DNA of 22,989 bases from Ruminococcus sp. UBA3800 (GCA_002368715.1 DFEO01000061.1:1-22989), one strand, 5' to 3'. Numbered from the stretch's first letter, positions 1 through 8,316 are shown. A program made the numbers and translations. Notes: a model not told the origin generated them from the sequence alone.

Positions 1-1158
1 CAGCAGGTAATAAAGATAGTTAACGAAGAGCTCATAAAGCTCATGGGAGAGGCAAACTCCAAGATAAACTTCCCCAACAAGCCGCCCTGCGTTGTTATGA
101 TGTGCGGTCTTCAGGGTTCCGGTAAGACCACCCATGCCGCAAAGCTTGCGAAGATGTTCAAGAGAGAGGGCAAAAGACCTCTGCTCATCGCTGCGGACGT
201 TTACAGGCCGGCAGCTATCGATCAGCTGAAGATCGTCGGCGAAAGAGCCGAGGTAGCTGTGTTCGAGATGGGGCAGATAGACCCCAGAAAGATCGTCAAG
301 GAAGGTCTGAGGCACGCCAAGGACTACGGCAATGATCTTGTTATCATAGATACTGCCGGACGTCTTCACATTGATGAAGAGCTTATGGACGAGCTGAAGG
401 ATATAAAGAAGATAGCAGAGCCGAACGAGATAATGCTCGTTGTCGATGCGATGATCGGTCAGGATGCCGTCAAGGTGGCTTCCGCTTTCGATGAGGCACT
501 GGGTATCGACTCCGTTATCCTGACAAAGCTCGATTCCGACACCCGTGGCGGTGCTGCGCTTTCGGTGCTGGCTGTAACAGGTAAGCCGATCAAGTTTGTG
601 GGTATGGGCGAAAAGCTCGACGAGTTTGAAGCCTTCCACCCCGAGAGAATGGCTTCCCGAATTCTCGGAATGGGCGATATGCTGACTCTTATCGAGAAGG
701 CTCAGCAGACCTATGACGAAAAGGAAGCAAAGAAGCTTGCAGATAAGATGCAGGAGAAGGGCTTTGACCTTGAAGACCTTCTTGAGCAGATGAAGCAGAT
801 ACAGAAAATGGGCTCTATGGGCTCGATAATCAAGCTGCTGCCGGGCGCCAATAAGGTGACCGACGAACAGCTGGAGGCAGGAGAGGCACAGCTCAAAAAG
901 ACCGAGGCCATGATAAACTCCATGACCAAAGCAGAGCGTGCAAAGCCCTCGATCATCGACCCTAAGAGAAAGAGAAGGATAGCTGCCGGAAGCGGTACTC
1001 AGGTATCCGATGTGAACCAACTGCTCAAGCAGTTCGATCAGATGCAGTCCATGATGAAGAAGTTCGGCATCGGCGGAAAGCTCCACTCGAAGAAGGCAAA
1101 GATGAACAGAAAAGCTCTGCTCAGAGGCCTGGGCGGCGGAATGCCGGGACAGATGTAA
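1..1158 (+). CDS. ffh: Signal recognition particle protein Ffh, 5' end missing
   Basis: This is the GTPase of the signal recognition particle, which binds signal sequences of nascent membrane proteins together with 4.5S/6S RNA and delivers ribosomes to FtsY at the membrane. The reading frame is open from base 1, so the N domain lies outside the window; 385 codons remain of the usual 440-460. The G domain shows the P-loop GLQGSGKTT, the DTAGRLHID switch motif, TKLDSDTRGGAALS and FVGMGEKLDEF. The M domain follows, with methionine-rich helices and the RNA-binding stretch around KPSIIDPKRKRRIAAGSG, and ends in the usual Gly/Met-rich tail (GGGMPGQM). The ATG at 43 is internal and is not the start. 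rpsP and khpA follow on the same strand, as in many Firmicutes. Confidence 0.97.
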   Translation, partial: QQVIKIVNEELIKLMGEANSKINFPNKPPCVVMMCGLQGSGKTTHAAKLAKMFKREGKRPLLIAADVYRPAAIDQLKIVGERAEVAVFEMGQIDPRKIVKEGLRHAKDYGNDLVIIDTAGRLHIDEELMDELKDIKKIAEPNEIMLVVDAMIGQDAVKVASAFDEALGIDSVILTKLDSDTRGGAALSVLAVTGKPIKFVGMGEKLDEFEAFHPERMASRILGMGDMLTLIEKAQQTYDEKEAKKLADKMQEKGFDLEDLLEQMKQIQKMGSMGSIIKLLPGANKVTDEQLEAGEAQLKKTEAMINSMTKAERAKPSIIDPKRKRRIAAGSGTQVSDVNQLLKQFDQMQSMMKKFGIGGKLHSKKAKMNRKALLRGLGGGMPGQM

Positions 1159-1220
1159 GTCCTTCTCCGGCAGAGAAAAGACCAAGCGAAGCGAAACTAC
1201 TTTATAGTTTGCATAAATGT

Positions 1221-1287
1221 ATCCCCCTCCCCTCCGTGGGAGGGCAAACGCCGGAAAAAGCTCATGCAGTTTTTGGCGGGGTGGGGG
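1221..1287. repeat. G/C-rich nested inverted repeat between ffh and rpsP
   Basis: Three pairings can be drawn. CCCTCC at 1230-1235 pairs with GGAGGG at 1239-1244 across a GTG loop. CCCCCTCCCC at 1223-1232 pairs with GGGGTGGGGG at 1278-1287, with a single T-T mismatch. Between them, CGCC..AAAAA faces TTTTTGGCG. The first two pairings share bases, so they exclude each other. No U-tract follows, so this is not a standard terminator. It lies 25 bases upstream of the rpsP start. Confidence 0.6.
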
Positions 1288-1312
1288 AATTATAAAAGGA
1301 GGTGACACAGAC

Positions 1313-1555
1313 ATGGCAGTAAAGATCAGACTCAGAAGAATGGGTGCCAAGAAGGCTCCTTTCTACAGAATAGTTGTTGCTGATTCGAGATACCCCAGAG
1401 ACGGACGTTTCATCGAGGAGATCGGTTATTACGATCCCACTAAGGAGCCTTCCGTTATCAAGGTAAACGAGGAGAAGGTAAAGAGCTGGATCGCTAACGG
1501 CGCACAGCCCACCGATTCCGTAAAGGCTATCCTCAAGAAGAACGGTACTCTTTGA
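1313..1555 (+). CDS. rpsP: 30S ribosomal protein S16
   Basis: An 80-residue protein that matches ribosomal protein S16 over its full length. It starts [20 protein letters not shown] and carries the family stretch [17 protein letters not shown], followed by the lysine-rich C-terminal half. S16 binds 16S rRNA and helps early assembly of the small subunit. The ATG at 1313 was chosen because an AAAGGAGGTG ribosome binding site lies 9-10 bases upstream and because family members begin at this residue; the longer frame from 1217 runs through a repeat and is not coding. It is part of the ffh-rpsP-khpA unit. Confidence 0.98.
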   Translation: MAVKIRLRRMGAKKAPFYRIVVADSRYPRDGRFIEEIGYYDPTKEPSVIKVNEEKVKSWIANGAQPTDSVKAILKKNGTL

Positions 1556-1567
1556 TCCGCAAAACCA

Positions 1568-1626
1568 TCGGTAAGGCTCTTATCCCACCACTCGCCTTAC
1601 CGAGCTGACGGTGGGGTCACCCGCCG
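1568..1626. repeat. Two tandem stem-loops between rpsP and khpA
   Basis: The first stem is a perfect 10-base pairing, TCGGTAAGGC at 1568-1577 with GCCTTACCGA at 1594-1603, and has a 16-base loop. The second pairs CGGTGGG (1609-1615) with CCCGCCG (1620-1626), one pair being a T-G wobble, around a GTCA loop. Neither is followed by a U-run, so they may control mRNA processing or stability rather than end transcription. The 10-mer TCCGTGGGAG just downstream (1631-1640) also occurs in the ffh-rpsP gap at 1233-1242. Confidence 0.6.
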
Positions 1627-1655
1627 CATTTCCGTGGGAGAATGGAGGATCTCTT

Positions 1656-1889
1656 ATGAAAGAATTACTTGAGACCATCGTATCCGAGCTTGTCGAGGAC
1701 AAGAGCGCAGTTGAGGTGACTGTGGACGAGCCCAATGATGAGGGAGTCATCGTTTATCACCTTCACGTTGCTCCCGATGACATGGGACGTGTTATCGGAA
1801 AGCAGGGCAGGATAGCAAGAGCTATCCGTGTCGTTATGAGAGCAGGCGCTTCCAGACACGATCAGAAGATCATGGTGGATATAGATTAG
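1656..1889 (+). CDS. khpA: KH-domain RNA-binding protein KhpA (YlqC family)
   Basis: A 77-residue single KH-domain protein, the usual length for the KhpA/YlqC family. The GXXG RNA-binding loop is visible in the stretch RVIGKQGRIARAIR. In other Firmicutes KhpA pairs with KhpB/EloR to bind RNA and influence cell elongation and division; that role is family knowledge, not shown here. The ATG at 1656 is preferred because a GGAGG site sits 7-11 bases upstream. Its position directly after rpsP is the conserved arrangement. The unit ends here at a terminator, so rimM and trmD, which often follow, are elsewhere. Confidence 0.93.
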   Translation: MKELLETIVSELVEDKSAVEVTVDEPNDEGVIVYHLHVAPDDMGRVIGKQGRIARAIRVVMRAGASRHDQKIMVDID

Positions 1890-1901
1890 GCTTTGTTCTT
1901 T

Positions 1902-1946
1902 AAAAGCGGTATGCTTCCCCTTTGCGGGAGGTGTACCGCTTTTTTT
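1902..1946 (+). terminator. Intrinsic terminator of the ffh-rpsP-khpA unit
   Basis: AAAAGCGGTA and a few inner pairs (TTCCC/GGGAG) fold back on TACCGCTTTT, which runs into seven T residues. It starts 13 bases after the khpA stop. Confidence 0.9.
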
Positions 1947-1992
1947 GTTTAAGGCAAAAAGAATAAAGGATAAAATATTTTTCAAAAAACTC

Positions 1993-2021
1993 TGTACAAA
2001 TTGTGAAAAGTATGGTATACT
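1993..2021 (+). promoter_or_regulatory. Promoter for the HD-GYP signalling gene
   Basis: The -35 box is TGTACA (1993-1998) and the -10 box is TATACT (2016-2021), with a 17-base spacer. A TG at 2013-2014 makes an extended -10. It is the only promoter-like sequence between the khpA terminator and the next start, and implies a leader of roughly 70 bases. Confidence 0.65.
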
Positions 2022-2095
2022 GATTGTGATATGTGTTCGCCATGAGCGTTTTTTTGATAAGCTCTGCGGCGGTATTTTGAAAAGAGGTGCTTTGT

Positions 2096-5000
2096 ATGTT
2101 CAAAAAGCATAAGCTGTTATCCGTTTGTCTGCTTTTGGTGTGCATAGCTGTGAACTTCGGCGGCAGATACCTTTCCGATACTATGGAACTGCCTGTCTGG
2201 CTCGATTCCTGCGGAACGGCAATGTCTGCCTATGCACTGGGACCCGTGGTCGGAGCTGTGGTCGGGCTCGTGTCAAATGTTGCATTCGGATTAGTATTCA
2301 ATATGAACGCGCTGTATTATTCGCTGACTGCTGTCGCTGTCGGCTGTATTATCGGTATCAGCGCAAAGAAGGGACGCTTTGATTCTCTGTTTGAGACGAT
2401 AAGCGTAAGCGTTATGCTCACAGTTGCCGCTGTCGTGCTCTCGGTACCGGTCAATTATCTCATAATGAACGGCAGGACAGGAAATGTCTGGGGCGACGGC
2501 GTTATCAACTATCTCTCGGAGAGAAATGCCCCAACGGTGATATGCAGGGTAATGGGACAGTTCTATGTGGACTTTGTTGACAAGGTGCTGCTGCTGGTGG
2601 CGCTGCACGGAGTTATCAGGACAATAAGAAAAATAAAGAAAATAAAAGGAGAGACCGGAGACGGCGAGAGCGAAGGCAGCAGCGCAGTTAAGACCGCAAG
2701 CCTGCTGGCGGCACTTGTGATGTCGGTATCTGTTTTGCAGGCGCTGCCTGTGAGAGCCGAACAGGCAGCCGAGGAGCAGCAGCCTGCCGTTACAGCTTCT
2801 GCCAAGACCTCGGAGTATGACTCCTACATACAGACCCTTTACAGCAAGGCCGAGGGGCTTGAGTGCGGAGAGGCTAATGACATAGCCGAGACCGAGGACG
2901 GAGTTATGTGGATAGGCACCTATGCAGGGCTTTACCGCTATTCCGGAAAAGAGTTTACGATGCTAAGCGACTATTCGACAGTCAAGAACGTGAACAGACT
3001 TTATGTTGACAACGAAGACAGACTGTGGATAGGGACCAATGACAACGGTCTTGCGGTGGCAAAGGACGAAAAGGTCGTGGCTACCCTCGATGAAAAGGGC
3101 GGACTCAGTTCAAGCTCGGTAAGAAGCATATCACGGACCGACGACGGCCTTTATTATGTAGGTACTGCCGGAACACTTATGATACTGGAGATGGACCACA
3201 ACAATAAGATAACCGTTTCCGGCGAGATAAAGGAGATAGGCACAGGTGACTGCGTCGTGTCTCACGGTGAAAGAGCAGCCTGCGTTAATTCGGGCGGTGC
3301 GATCTTCCTTATGAAGGATAAGCAGATCACCGACTCGATCTATCCCGAGAGCGAAGAGGACGTTGACTTTGCAAGCTGTAATTTCGTTGACGATCTGCTT
3401 TATGCGGGAATGAGCGACAACACCATAAGAGTGTATGATGTTTCGAGCGACAAGCTGGTGGAAAAACAGGTGCTCGATATCGGTGACCTTTCCTTTGTTA
3501 ATTCGCTGGAACAGTCGGGAGATAAGGTGTTTGTGTGCGCCGACAACGGAGTGGGCTATTTTGATGCCAAGGGTGAGTTCTTTAAGATAAACACCAACTC
3601 TTTCAACAACTCGATAGACAACTTCCAGATAGACTATCAGGGCAACCTGTGGTTCACATCTTCAAGGCTTGGTCTTCTCAAGCTCTCGAAGTCGGTGTTC
3701 ACCGATATCTTCACCACCTACGGCATACCCAGCGCCGTTGTCAATGCGGTGGAGCGCTCCGACGGAAAGCTTTATTTCGGAACGGACAACGGCCTTATCA
3801 TACTGGATGAGGGCACGTCAAATACAATTCAGAACGAGCTGACAGAAACACTTGACGGTGTGCGTGTGCGCTGTGTAAAGACCGACAAAAACGGCAACCT
3901 CTGGGTGAGCAGCTATGGCAAGGGACTTGTTGCCTGCACACCGGATGGCGAGATAAAAGTATTCGACTCTGCCGCAGGCGCATCAGGAAACTGGGCAAGA
4001 GTAACGGTAATGATGAATGACGGCACCGTGGCCTCTGCGAGCGACACGGGCATATCCTTTATCAAGGACCTCGAGATCACTAACAACATAATCTACGGCG
4101 ACGACTTTACTTCATCTGCTGTGCTGTGCCTGCTGGAGGGCGAGGACGGCCAGCTGTGGGCAGGAAGCGACGGCGAAGGCATATACATCCTTGAAGACGG
4201 CAAGGTGACGGGCCACCTGACAAGAGAAAACGGCCTTACATCCGGCGTTATACTCAGGATAACGAAGTGCTCGCTGGGCGGCTATTTCGCTGTGACGAGC
4301 AACGGCCTGTGCTTCATCGACAAAGACCACAGCATAAAGGCTATTTCAAACTTCCCTTACTCAAACAACTTTGATATCTGCGAGGACGGCAACGGCAATA
4401 TGTTCGTTCTGGGAAGCGCAGGCATCTATGTGGTCGACGAGAAGAGCCTGCTTGATAACAAAAAGGATATCAGCTTTGACAAGCTCGATGCAAAGCGTGG
4501 CCTTACCGCATCCATAACAGCAAACTCCTGGAACTATACAGGCGAAGACGGCAATATATATCTCAGCTGCGACACGGGCGCATTTATGTTCGATATGAAC
4601 AACTATAAAAACAGCGCCGAGCTTTTCAAGATGAAGCTTTCGCATATGAAGACAGACAAAAAAAATGTGACCATGGAAAGCGGCTCGGTCATTAACGTTG
4701 CAAGAAACGTAAAGAGGATAGAGCTGTATCCCGAGGTGATAAACTATTCGATAGAGGACCCCACCATAAGCTATAAGCTGGAGGGCTTCGATACCGAGCC
4801 CACTGTGCTCTCGAACAGCGAGCTTGACGTTATCACCTATACGAACCTGCCTGTGGGAGAATACACCTTCAGCCTGAAGGTGCTCGACACCAACGGAAAA
4901 ACTGTCGATGAGATGCGAGTTAAGCTTATAAAGGACAAGGAGATCTACGACAGGACATATTTTACCTTCTATATGCTCAGCGTTGCTGTGCTGGCTATCG

Positions 5001-5686
5001 TCTGGCTGACCTGGTATATAGCAAAAAGACAGACACAGAAGGTGCTCGAACGCCAGAGAGCTCAGCTGGAGCTCGCAGAGAAACAGGTACAGATGGGCAA
5101 CGAGACCATTATGGCAATAGCAAAGACGGTGGACGCCAAAGACGGCAACACCAGCCGACACTCCTTCCGTGTTTCCGAATATGCTGTTATGATGGCCAAG
5201 GAGCTTGGCTGGAGCCACCAGGAATGCGAGAACCTGAGAAAGGCAGCTCTGCTGCATGATATCGGAAAGATAGGTATCCCCGACAGCGTGCTGAACAAGC
5301 CTTCACGTCTGACCGATGAGGAATACAAGGTGATGAAGACCCACGTTACGAGAGGTGCAGAAATACTCAAGGACTTCACGCTTGTGGACAATGTTGTGGA
5401 CGGCGCCCTTTATCACCACGAGCGCTATGACGGAAGCGGCTATAATTCGGGGCTCAAGGGCGAAGAGATACCTGTTTACGGCAGACTGATCGGCGTTGCG
5501 GATGCCTTTGATGCGATGACCGCAAACAGAGTATACCGCAAGCAGCTGGATATGGACTATGTAAGAAACGAGTTTGCCGAAGGACGAGGCAAGCAATTCG
5601 ACCCGAAGATGGTGGACGTTCTGTTGAAGCTTATCGACAACGGCACCATAGATGTGGAAAAGCTCTATAACAAAAAAGAAGACTAA
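2096..5686 (+). CDS. Membrane sensor: ECF-S-like domain, beta-propeller, Y_Y_Y and HD-GYP phosphodiesterase domain
   Basis: A 1196-residue fusion. Residues 5-175 form about five membrane spans resembling ECF-transporter S components (LDSCGTAMSAYALGPVVGA, then NVAFGL). A basic linker leads to a further span (about 199-220). Residues about 240-840 carry repeated propeller blades such as DGVMWIGTYAGLYRY and DRLWIGTNDNGL, followed by a Y_Y_Y-type domain (about 845-950). A last span (955-976) and a short coiled stretch lead to the HD-GYP domain (about 1008-1180). Metal ligands are present: HD at 1054-1055, HH at 1107-1108 and D in ADAFDAMT. HD-GYP domains normally hydrolyse cyclic di-GMP, but the GYP triplet here reads GYN (1115-1117). 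The ATG at 2096 has AAGAGG 8 bases upstream; a GTG at 2087 lies within that site. I infer that the external propeller senses a ligand, perhaps a carbohydrate, and controls the internal enzyme. Confidence 0.9.
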   Translation: MFKKHKLLSVCLLLVCIAVNFGGRYLSDTMELPVWLDSCGTAMSAYALGPVVGAVVGLVSNVAFGLVFNMNALYYSLTAVAVGCIIGISAKKGRFDSLFETISVSVMLTVAAVVLSVPVNYLIMNGRTGNVWGDGVINYLSERNAPTVICRVMGQFYVDFVDKVLLLVALHGVIRTIRKIKKIKGETGDGESEGSSAVKTASLLAALVMSVSVLQALPVRAEQAAEEQQPAVTASAKTSEYDSYIQTLYSKAEGLECGEANDIAETEDGVMWIGTYAGLYRYSGKEFTMLSDYSTVKNVNRLYVDNEDRLWIGTNDNGLAVAKDEKVVATLDEKGGLSSSSVRSISRTDDGLYYVGTAGTLMILEMDHNNKITVSGEIKEIGTGDCVVSHGERAACVNSGGAIFLMKDKQITDSIYPESEEDVDFASCNFVDDLLYAGMSDNTIRVYDVSSDKLVEKQVLDIGDLSFVNSLEQSGDKVFVCADNGVGYFDAKGEFFKINTNSFNNSIDNFQIDYQGNLWFTSSRLGLLKLSKSVFTDIFTTYGIPSAVVNAVERSDGKLYFGTDNGLIILDEGTSNTIQNELTETLDGVRVRCVKTDKNGNLWVSSYGKGLVACTPDGEIKVFDSAAGASGNWARVTVMMNDGTVASASDTGISFIKDLEITNNIIYGDDFTSSAVLCLLEGEDGQLWAGSDGEGIYILEDGKVTGHLTRENGLTSGVILRITKCSLGGYFAVTSNGLCFIDKDHSIKAISNFPYSNNFDICEDGNGNMFVLGSAGIYVVDEKSLLDNKKDISFDKLDAKRGLTASITANSWNYTGEDGNIYLSCDTGAFMFDMNNYKNSAELFKMKLSHMKTDKKNVTMESGSVINVARNVKRIELYPEVINYSIEDPTISYKLEGFDTEPTVLSNSELDVITYTNLPVGEYTFSLKVLDTNGKTVDEMRVKLIKDKEIYDRTYFTFYMLSVAVLAIVWLTWYIAKRQTQKVLERQRAQLELAEKQVQMGNETIMAIAKTVDAKDGNTSRHSFRVSEYAVMMAKELGWSHQECENLRKAALLHDIGKIGIPDSVLNKPSRLTDEEYKVMKTHVTRGAEILKDFTLVDNVVDGALYHHERYDGSGYNSGLKGEEIPVYGRLIGVADAFDAMTANRVYRKQLDMDYVRNEFAEGRGKQFDPKMVDVLLKLIDNGTIDVEKLYNKKED

Positions 5687-5695
5687 GACCTTCCG

Positions 5696-5730
5696 AAAAC
5701 ACCTCTGCCTTTTTGCGGCAGGGGTGTTTT
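5696..5730 (+). terminator. Intrinsic terminator after the HD-GYP gene
   Basis: AAAACACCTCTGCC pairs with GGCAGGGGTGTTTT (one T-G wobble) around a short T-rich loop. It lies 9 bases after the stop codon and ends in TTTT. Confidence 0.88.
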
Positions 5731-5754
5731 GATATATGATGCGCAAATTATGTA

Positions 5755-5783
5755 TTGACGAATGAGCACAACAATGGTATAAT
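5755..5783 (+). promoter_or_regulatory. Near-consensus promoter for the serine hydrolase gene
   Basis: The -35 is TTGACG (5755-5760) and the -10 is a perfect TATAAT (5778-5783), with a 17-base spacer and TG at 5775-5776. The start codon lies 54 bases downstream of the -10. Strong constitutive-type housekeeping sigma promoter. Confidence 0.87.
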
Positions 5784-5837
5784 ATATTGATAGCCGGGTT
5801 TATCGGCACAGATGTCAGAAGCACGGAGGACATAAAA

Positions 5838-6995
5838 ATGTTTGACAGAAAAAAACTTACAGAGATAATAAACAGGTTCGTCGATAACAGCATTGAGACC
5901 GGAGCTGCCGCTGTGGTAACAAAGGACGGCGAGCCGGTATTCAGATATTCATACGGCCTTGCCGATGTGGACAAAGGCACAGCCTTTAAGGAAAACACTA
6001 TCTGCAAAGCGTTTTCCTGCTCGAAAGTGATAACCTCGGTGGCCGCTATGCAGCTGCTGGAGCGTGGACTCATACAGCTGGACAACCGTCTTGAATGGTA
6101 TTTTCCGGAGTTTTCAGATGCTCATTACATAAAGGACGGCAAAAAGACAGCTGTCAGCCGTCCCCTTACCCTGCGTGACCTGCTGAATATGACCTCGGGT
6201 ATCTCTTATCCGGGTGACGGCAGAGAGGGCGGAGAGCAGATGTCCTCGCTCTGGGGCGAGCTGGATGCTTCCACCAAGGCGGGCAAACAGATGACCACCT
6301 CAGAATTTGCACACAAGGCAGGAAAGTGCGCCCTGATGTATGACACAGGCGCAGAGTGGTGCTATGGGTCGGGAGCCGATATTTTCGGCGCAGTTGCTGA
6401 GGCCGTTACCGGAAAGCGCTACGGCGACTATCTCAGAGAGAATGTTTTTGAGCCTCTCGGAATGAACGACACAGCCTTTTACTGTCCGAAGGAGAAGCTT
6501 GACCGCCTTGCCGTGCTTTATGAAGGCGCAGGCGAGAACAGAAAGGTACTTGACTGGGTGAACCTGTGTATCTATGACTACACCGAAGACCCTGCATTCC
6601 AGTCGGGCGGAGCCGGGATATTCACCACCGCCGAAGACCTTGCAAAGCTTGGTACTGCCCTTTCAAACGGCAGCTATAAGGGAGTTTCTGTGCTTGGCAG
6701 AAAGACCGTAGACTTTATGAGGACAGGCGCTCTGACAGACTCTCAGAAAAGCACATTCAACTGGGATTCGTGCAGAGGCTATGACTATGCTAATTTCGTA
6801 AGGACCTTAGTTGACCCAAACAAGGCAAGCACGCTTGCAGGAAAGGGCTGCTTTGGCTGGGACGGCTGGACAGGGACCTATATCCTGAATGACCCTGACG
6901 AGAAGCTTTGCACGGTGCTGTTCGTTCAGCGTGCAGGAGCAGGCACAACAGAGCTTTCGAGGGCGCTGGTGAACGCAGTTTATTCTATGATATAA
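5838..6995 (+). CDS. Beta-lactamase-related serine hydrolase
   Basis: A 385-residue member of the class C beta-lactamase/esterase/DD-peptidase superfamily. The SxxK active-site motif is S60-C-S-K63, followed by the helix VITSVAAMQLLERG. A Tyr motif follows at Y176-G-S (WCYGSGADIFGAV), then the family stretch VFEPLGMNDTAFY. The third motif region reads GWDGWTGT (about 340-347) where many relatives have HxG or KTG. No signal peptide or membrane span is visible, so it is probably cytoplasmic. The substrate cannot be read from the sequence; esterase or amidase is more likely than antibiotic resistance. The ATG at 5838 was chosen over upstream starts because CGGAGGA lies 8-14 bases before it. The next gene starts 19 bases after the stop and is probably cotranscribed. 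Confidence 0.87.
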   Translation: MFDRKKLTEIINRFVDNSIETGAAAVVTKDGEPVFRYSYGLADVDKGTAFKENTICKAFSCSKVITSVAAMQLLERGLIQLDNRLEWYFPEFSDAHYIKDGKKTAVSRPLTLRDLLNMTSGISYPGDGREGGEQMSSLWGELDASTKAGKQMTTSEFAHKAGKCALMYDTGAEWCYGSGADIFGAVAEAVTGKRYGDYLRENVFEPLGMNDTAFYCPKEKLDRLAVLYEGAGENRKVLDWVNLCIYDYTEDPAFQSGGAGIFTTAEDLAKLGTALSNGSYKGVSVLGRKTVDFMRTGALTDSQKSTFNWDSCRGYDYANFVRTLVDPNKASTLAGKGCFGWDGWTGTYILNDPDEKLCTVLFVQRAGAGTTELSRALVNAVYSMI

Positions 6996-7014
6996 GATCG
7001 GAGGCTTACAGAGC

Positions 7015-8265
7015 TTGAGACGAAAAAAGCGGTTTGTGAGGTGCCCCGGCTGCGGCAGCAAGATCTTTGCCACAAGAACGGTGTGCCCGGGCTGCGGAAG
7101 ACAGATGACCGAGGCTGTGAACAGGAAAAAGCGAAAAAAAGCGCTTCTTGTCGGGACTGCGCTGGCTTGTGTGCTGGTGGTCGCTATCATCCTCGGAGCA
7201 AGGTATATCATAAAACGCCGCACCGAGATATCTCTGGACGTTCATATAAAGGCGGACGCCGGGATATACGGTGTAACAGGCAGCTCGGGGTTTGAAAGGC
7301 TGAGCACGGAGCAGAAGAAAAAGGAGCTTGAAGGCTGCTTTAAAAAGCTTAAAGAAGATGACCTTGTGGACAGCTTTGAGTATAACGAGAAAGAGCAGAT
7401 ATATGAGTTTACCTATGAGGACGGTTCACTCGGGGCGGCGGCTCTTTGCAGCTTTGACAAGCAGCTGTGTGCAATAGACAAAAGCTATATGACCGAGGAG
7501 AGCGACGGCTCTGTGGTCATAGACAGTACGCTTGACATCGGAGCGCTTGGGTATAGCTATGAAAAAGCGCCAAAGGCAAAGGTGTTCGGCTTCTATGCAA
7601 CGGATGAACTTAAAAAATGGGCAGAAAAGCGCTCTGAGATATGGGAGCGAAACGGGATGAAGACCGAGCTTGACACCAAGGTGACAGCCAAAAAGCTCGA
7701 AAGCGGGCTTTCGGGAGCTGACCTTGTCATCCTTGACGGCCACGGCTTTGGTTTTCGCAAGGACACTGCGCTGTGCTTTGGCGAGAGTGCCACAAAGACA
7801 GCGCTCGGGAAGTATTCAAAGGAGCTGCGCTCGGGACAGATGATAGAGCTTATAACGCCCGAGGGCAAATTTCTCTGCGTTATGCCGGGGCTGTTCAGGA
7901 CGCATTATGCACAGGGGGCGCTCGACAAAACAGTTATCGTTCTGGGGGCCTGCTGCTCGGGCGACACCCAAGAGCCTGCAAAGGCGATCCGTGAGCTTGG
8001 CGCAAAGGCAGCGGTGGCTGTGAACGGACGCATCTTCGGAAGCTATCTTGCACAGTTTGAGGATGCCTTTGTCTATTCCCTGCTCTGCGGCGACACCGTG
8101 GGGGATGCTGTGGATTTTGCAAAAAGTGTTTACGGAGCTGACGACGCCGAATGGTCAAGGACATTTGACGGCACGCCTGATGCTTCAAGAAAAGGCGAAA
8201 AAGGCAGCGTTTTTGCTGTAAGCGGCGCAGACAAGACACTAGTCGTTCTTAAAAGTATTTCATAA
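7015..8265 (+). CDS. Membrane-anchored zinc-ribbon protein with a caspase/CHAT-like peptidase domain
   Basis: A 416-residue protein starting at TTG; GGAGG at 7000-7004 gives a proper spacing, and no ATG or GTG exists in frame upstream. The N-terminus has a zinc ribbon (C10-P-G-C13 and C24-P-G-C27), then a basic patch, one membrane span (43-62) and about 350 further residues. The C-terminal half has a hydrophobic strand ending DG-H243-G, then about 70 residues later VIVLGA-C313-C-S-G-D. After that come ELGAKAAVAVNGRIFGSY and LLCGDTVGDAVDFAKSVYG, which resemble the end of CHAT domains. His-Gly plus Ala-Cys after strands is the clan CD cysteine peptidase signature; C313 would be the nucleophile. 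With the ribbon inside the cell, the peptidase domain would face outward. The peptidase assignment rests on motifs seen by eye. It follows the serine hydrolase gene in one transcript. Confidence 0.68.
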   Translation: MRRKKRFVRCPGCGSKIFATRTVCPGCGRQMTEAVNRKKRKKALLVGTALACVLVVAIILGARYIIKRRTEISLDVHIKADAGIYGVTGSSGFERLSTEQKKKELEGCFKKLKEDDLVDSFEYNEKEQIYEFTYEDGSLGAAALCSFDKQLCAIDKSYMTEESDGSVVIDSTLDIGALGYSYEKAPKAKVFGFYATDELKKWAEKRSEIWERNGMKTELDTKVTAKKLESGLSGADLVILDGHGFGFRKDTALCFGESATKTALGKYSKELRSGQMIELITPEGKFLCVMPGLFRTHYAQGALDKTVIVLGACCSGDTQEPAKAIRELGAKAAVAVNGRIFGSYLAQFEDAFVYSLLCGDTVGDAVDFAKSVYGADDAEWSRTFDGTPDASRKGEKGSVFAVSGADKTLVVLKSIS

Positions 8266-8306
8266 AAAAGCGGTATATCCCAAAACGTGTGGGATATACC
8301 GCTTTT
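8266..8306. terminator. Bidirectional terminator between convergent genes
   Basis: A perfect 17-base stem (AAAAGCGGTATATCCCA with its complement) and a 7-base loop, with T-runs on both strands. It begins at the base after the stop of the caspase-like gene and lies 11 bases beyond the end of tcdA, so it can end transcripts from both sides. Confidence 0.93.
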
Positions 8307-8316
8307 GTCTTTTGTT

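Noticed and set aside
2022..2095. Possible cyclic di-GMP riboswitch in the leader of the HD-GYP gene
   Set aside because: The leader is only about 70 bases and I could not find the conserved GEMM-type stems or loop sequences.
4361..5257. Long - strand open frame of almost 300 codons
   Set aside because: It lies fully opposite the propeller/HD-GYP gene, whose motifs are unmistakable. Composition is shadow-like and no start signal is present.
5838..6995. Antibiotic-inactivating beta-lactamase
   Set aside because: The fold family fits, but no signal peptide is seen and the third motif is unlike true beta-lactamases. A general serine hydrolase is the safer call.
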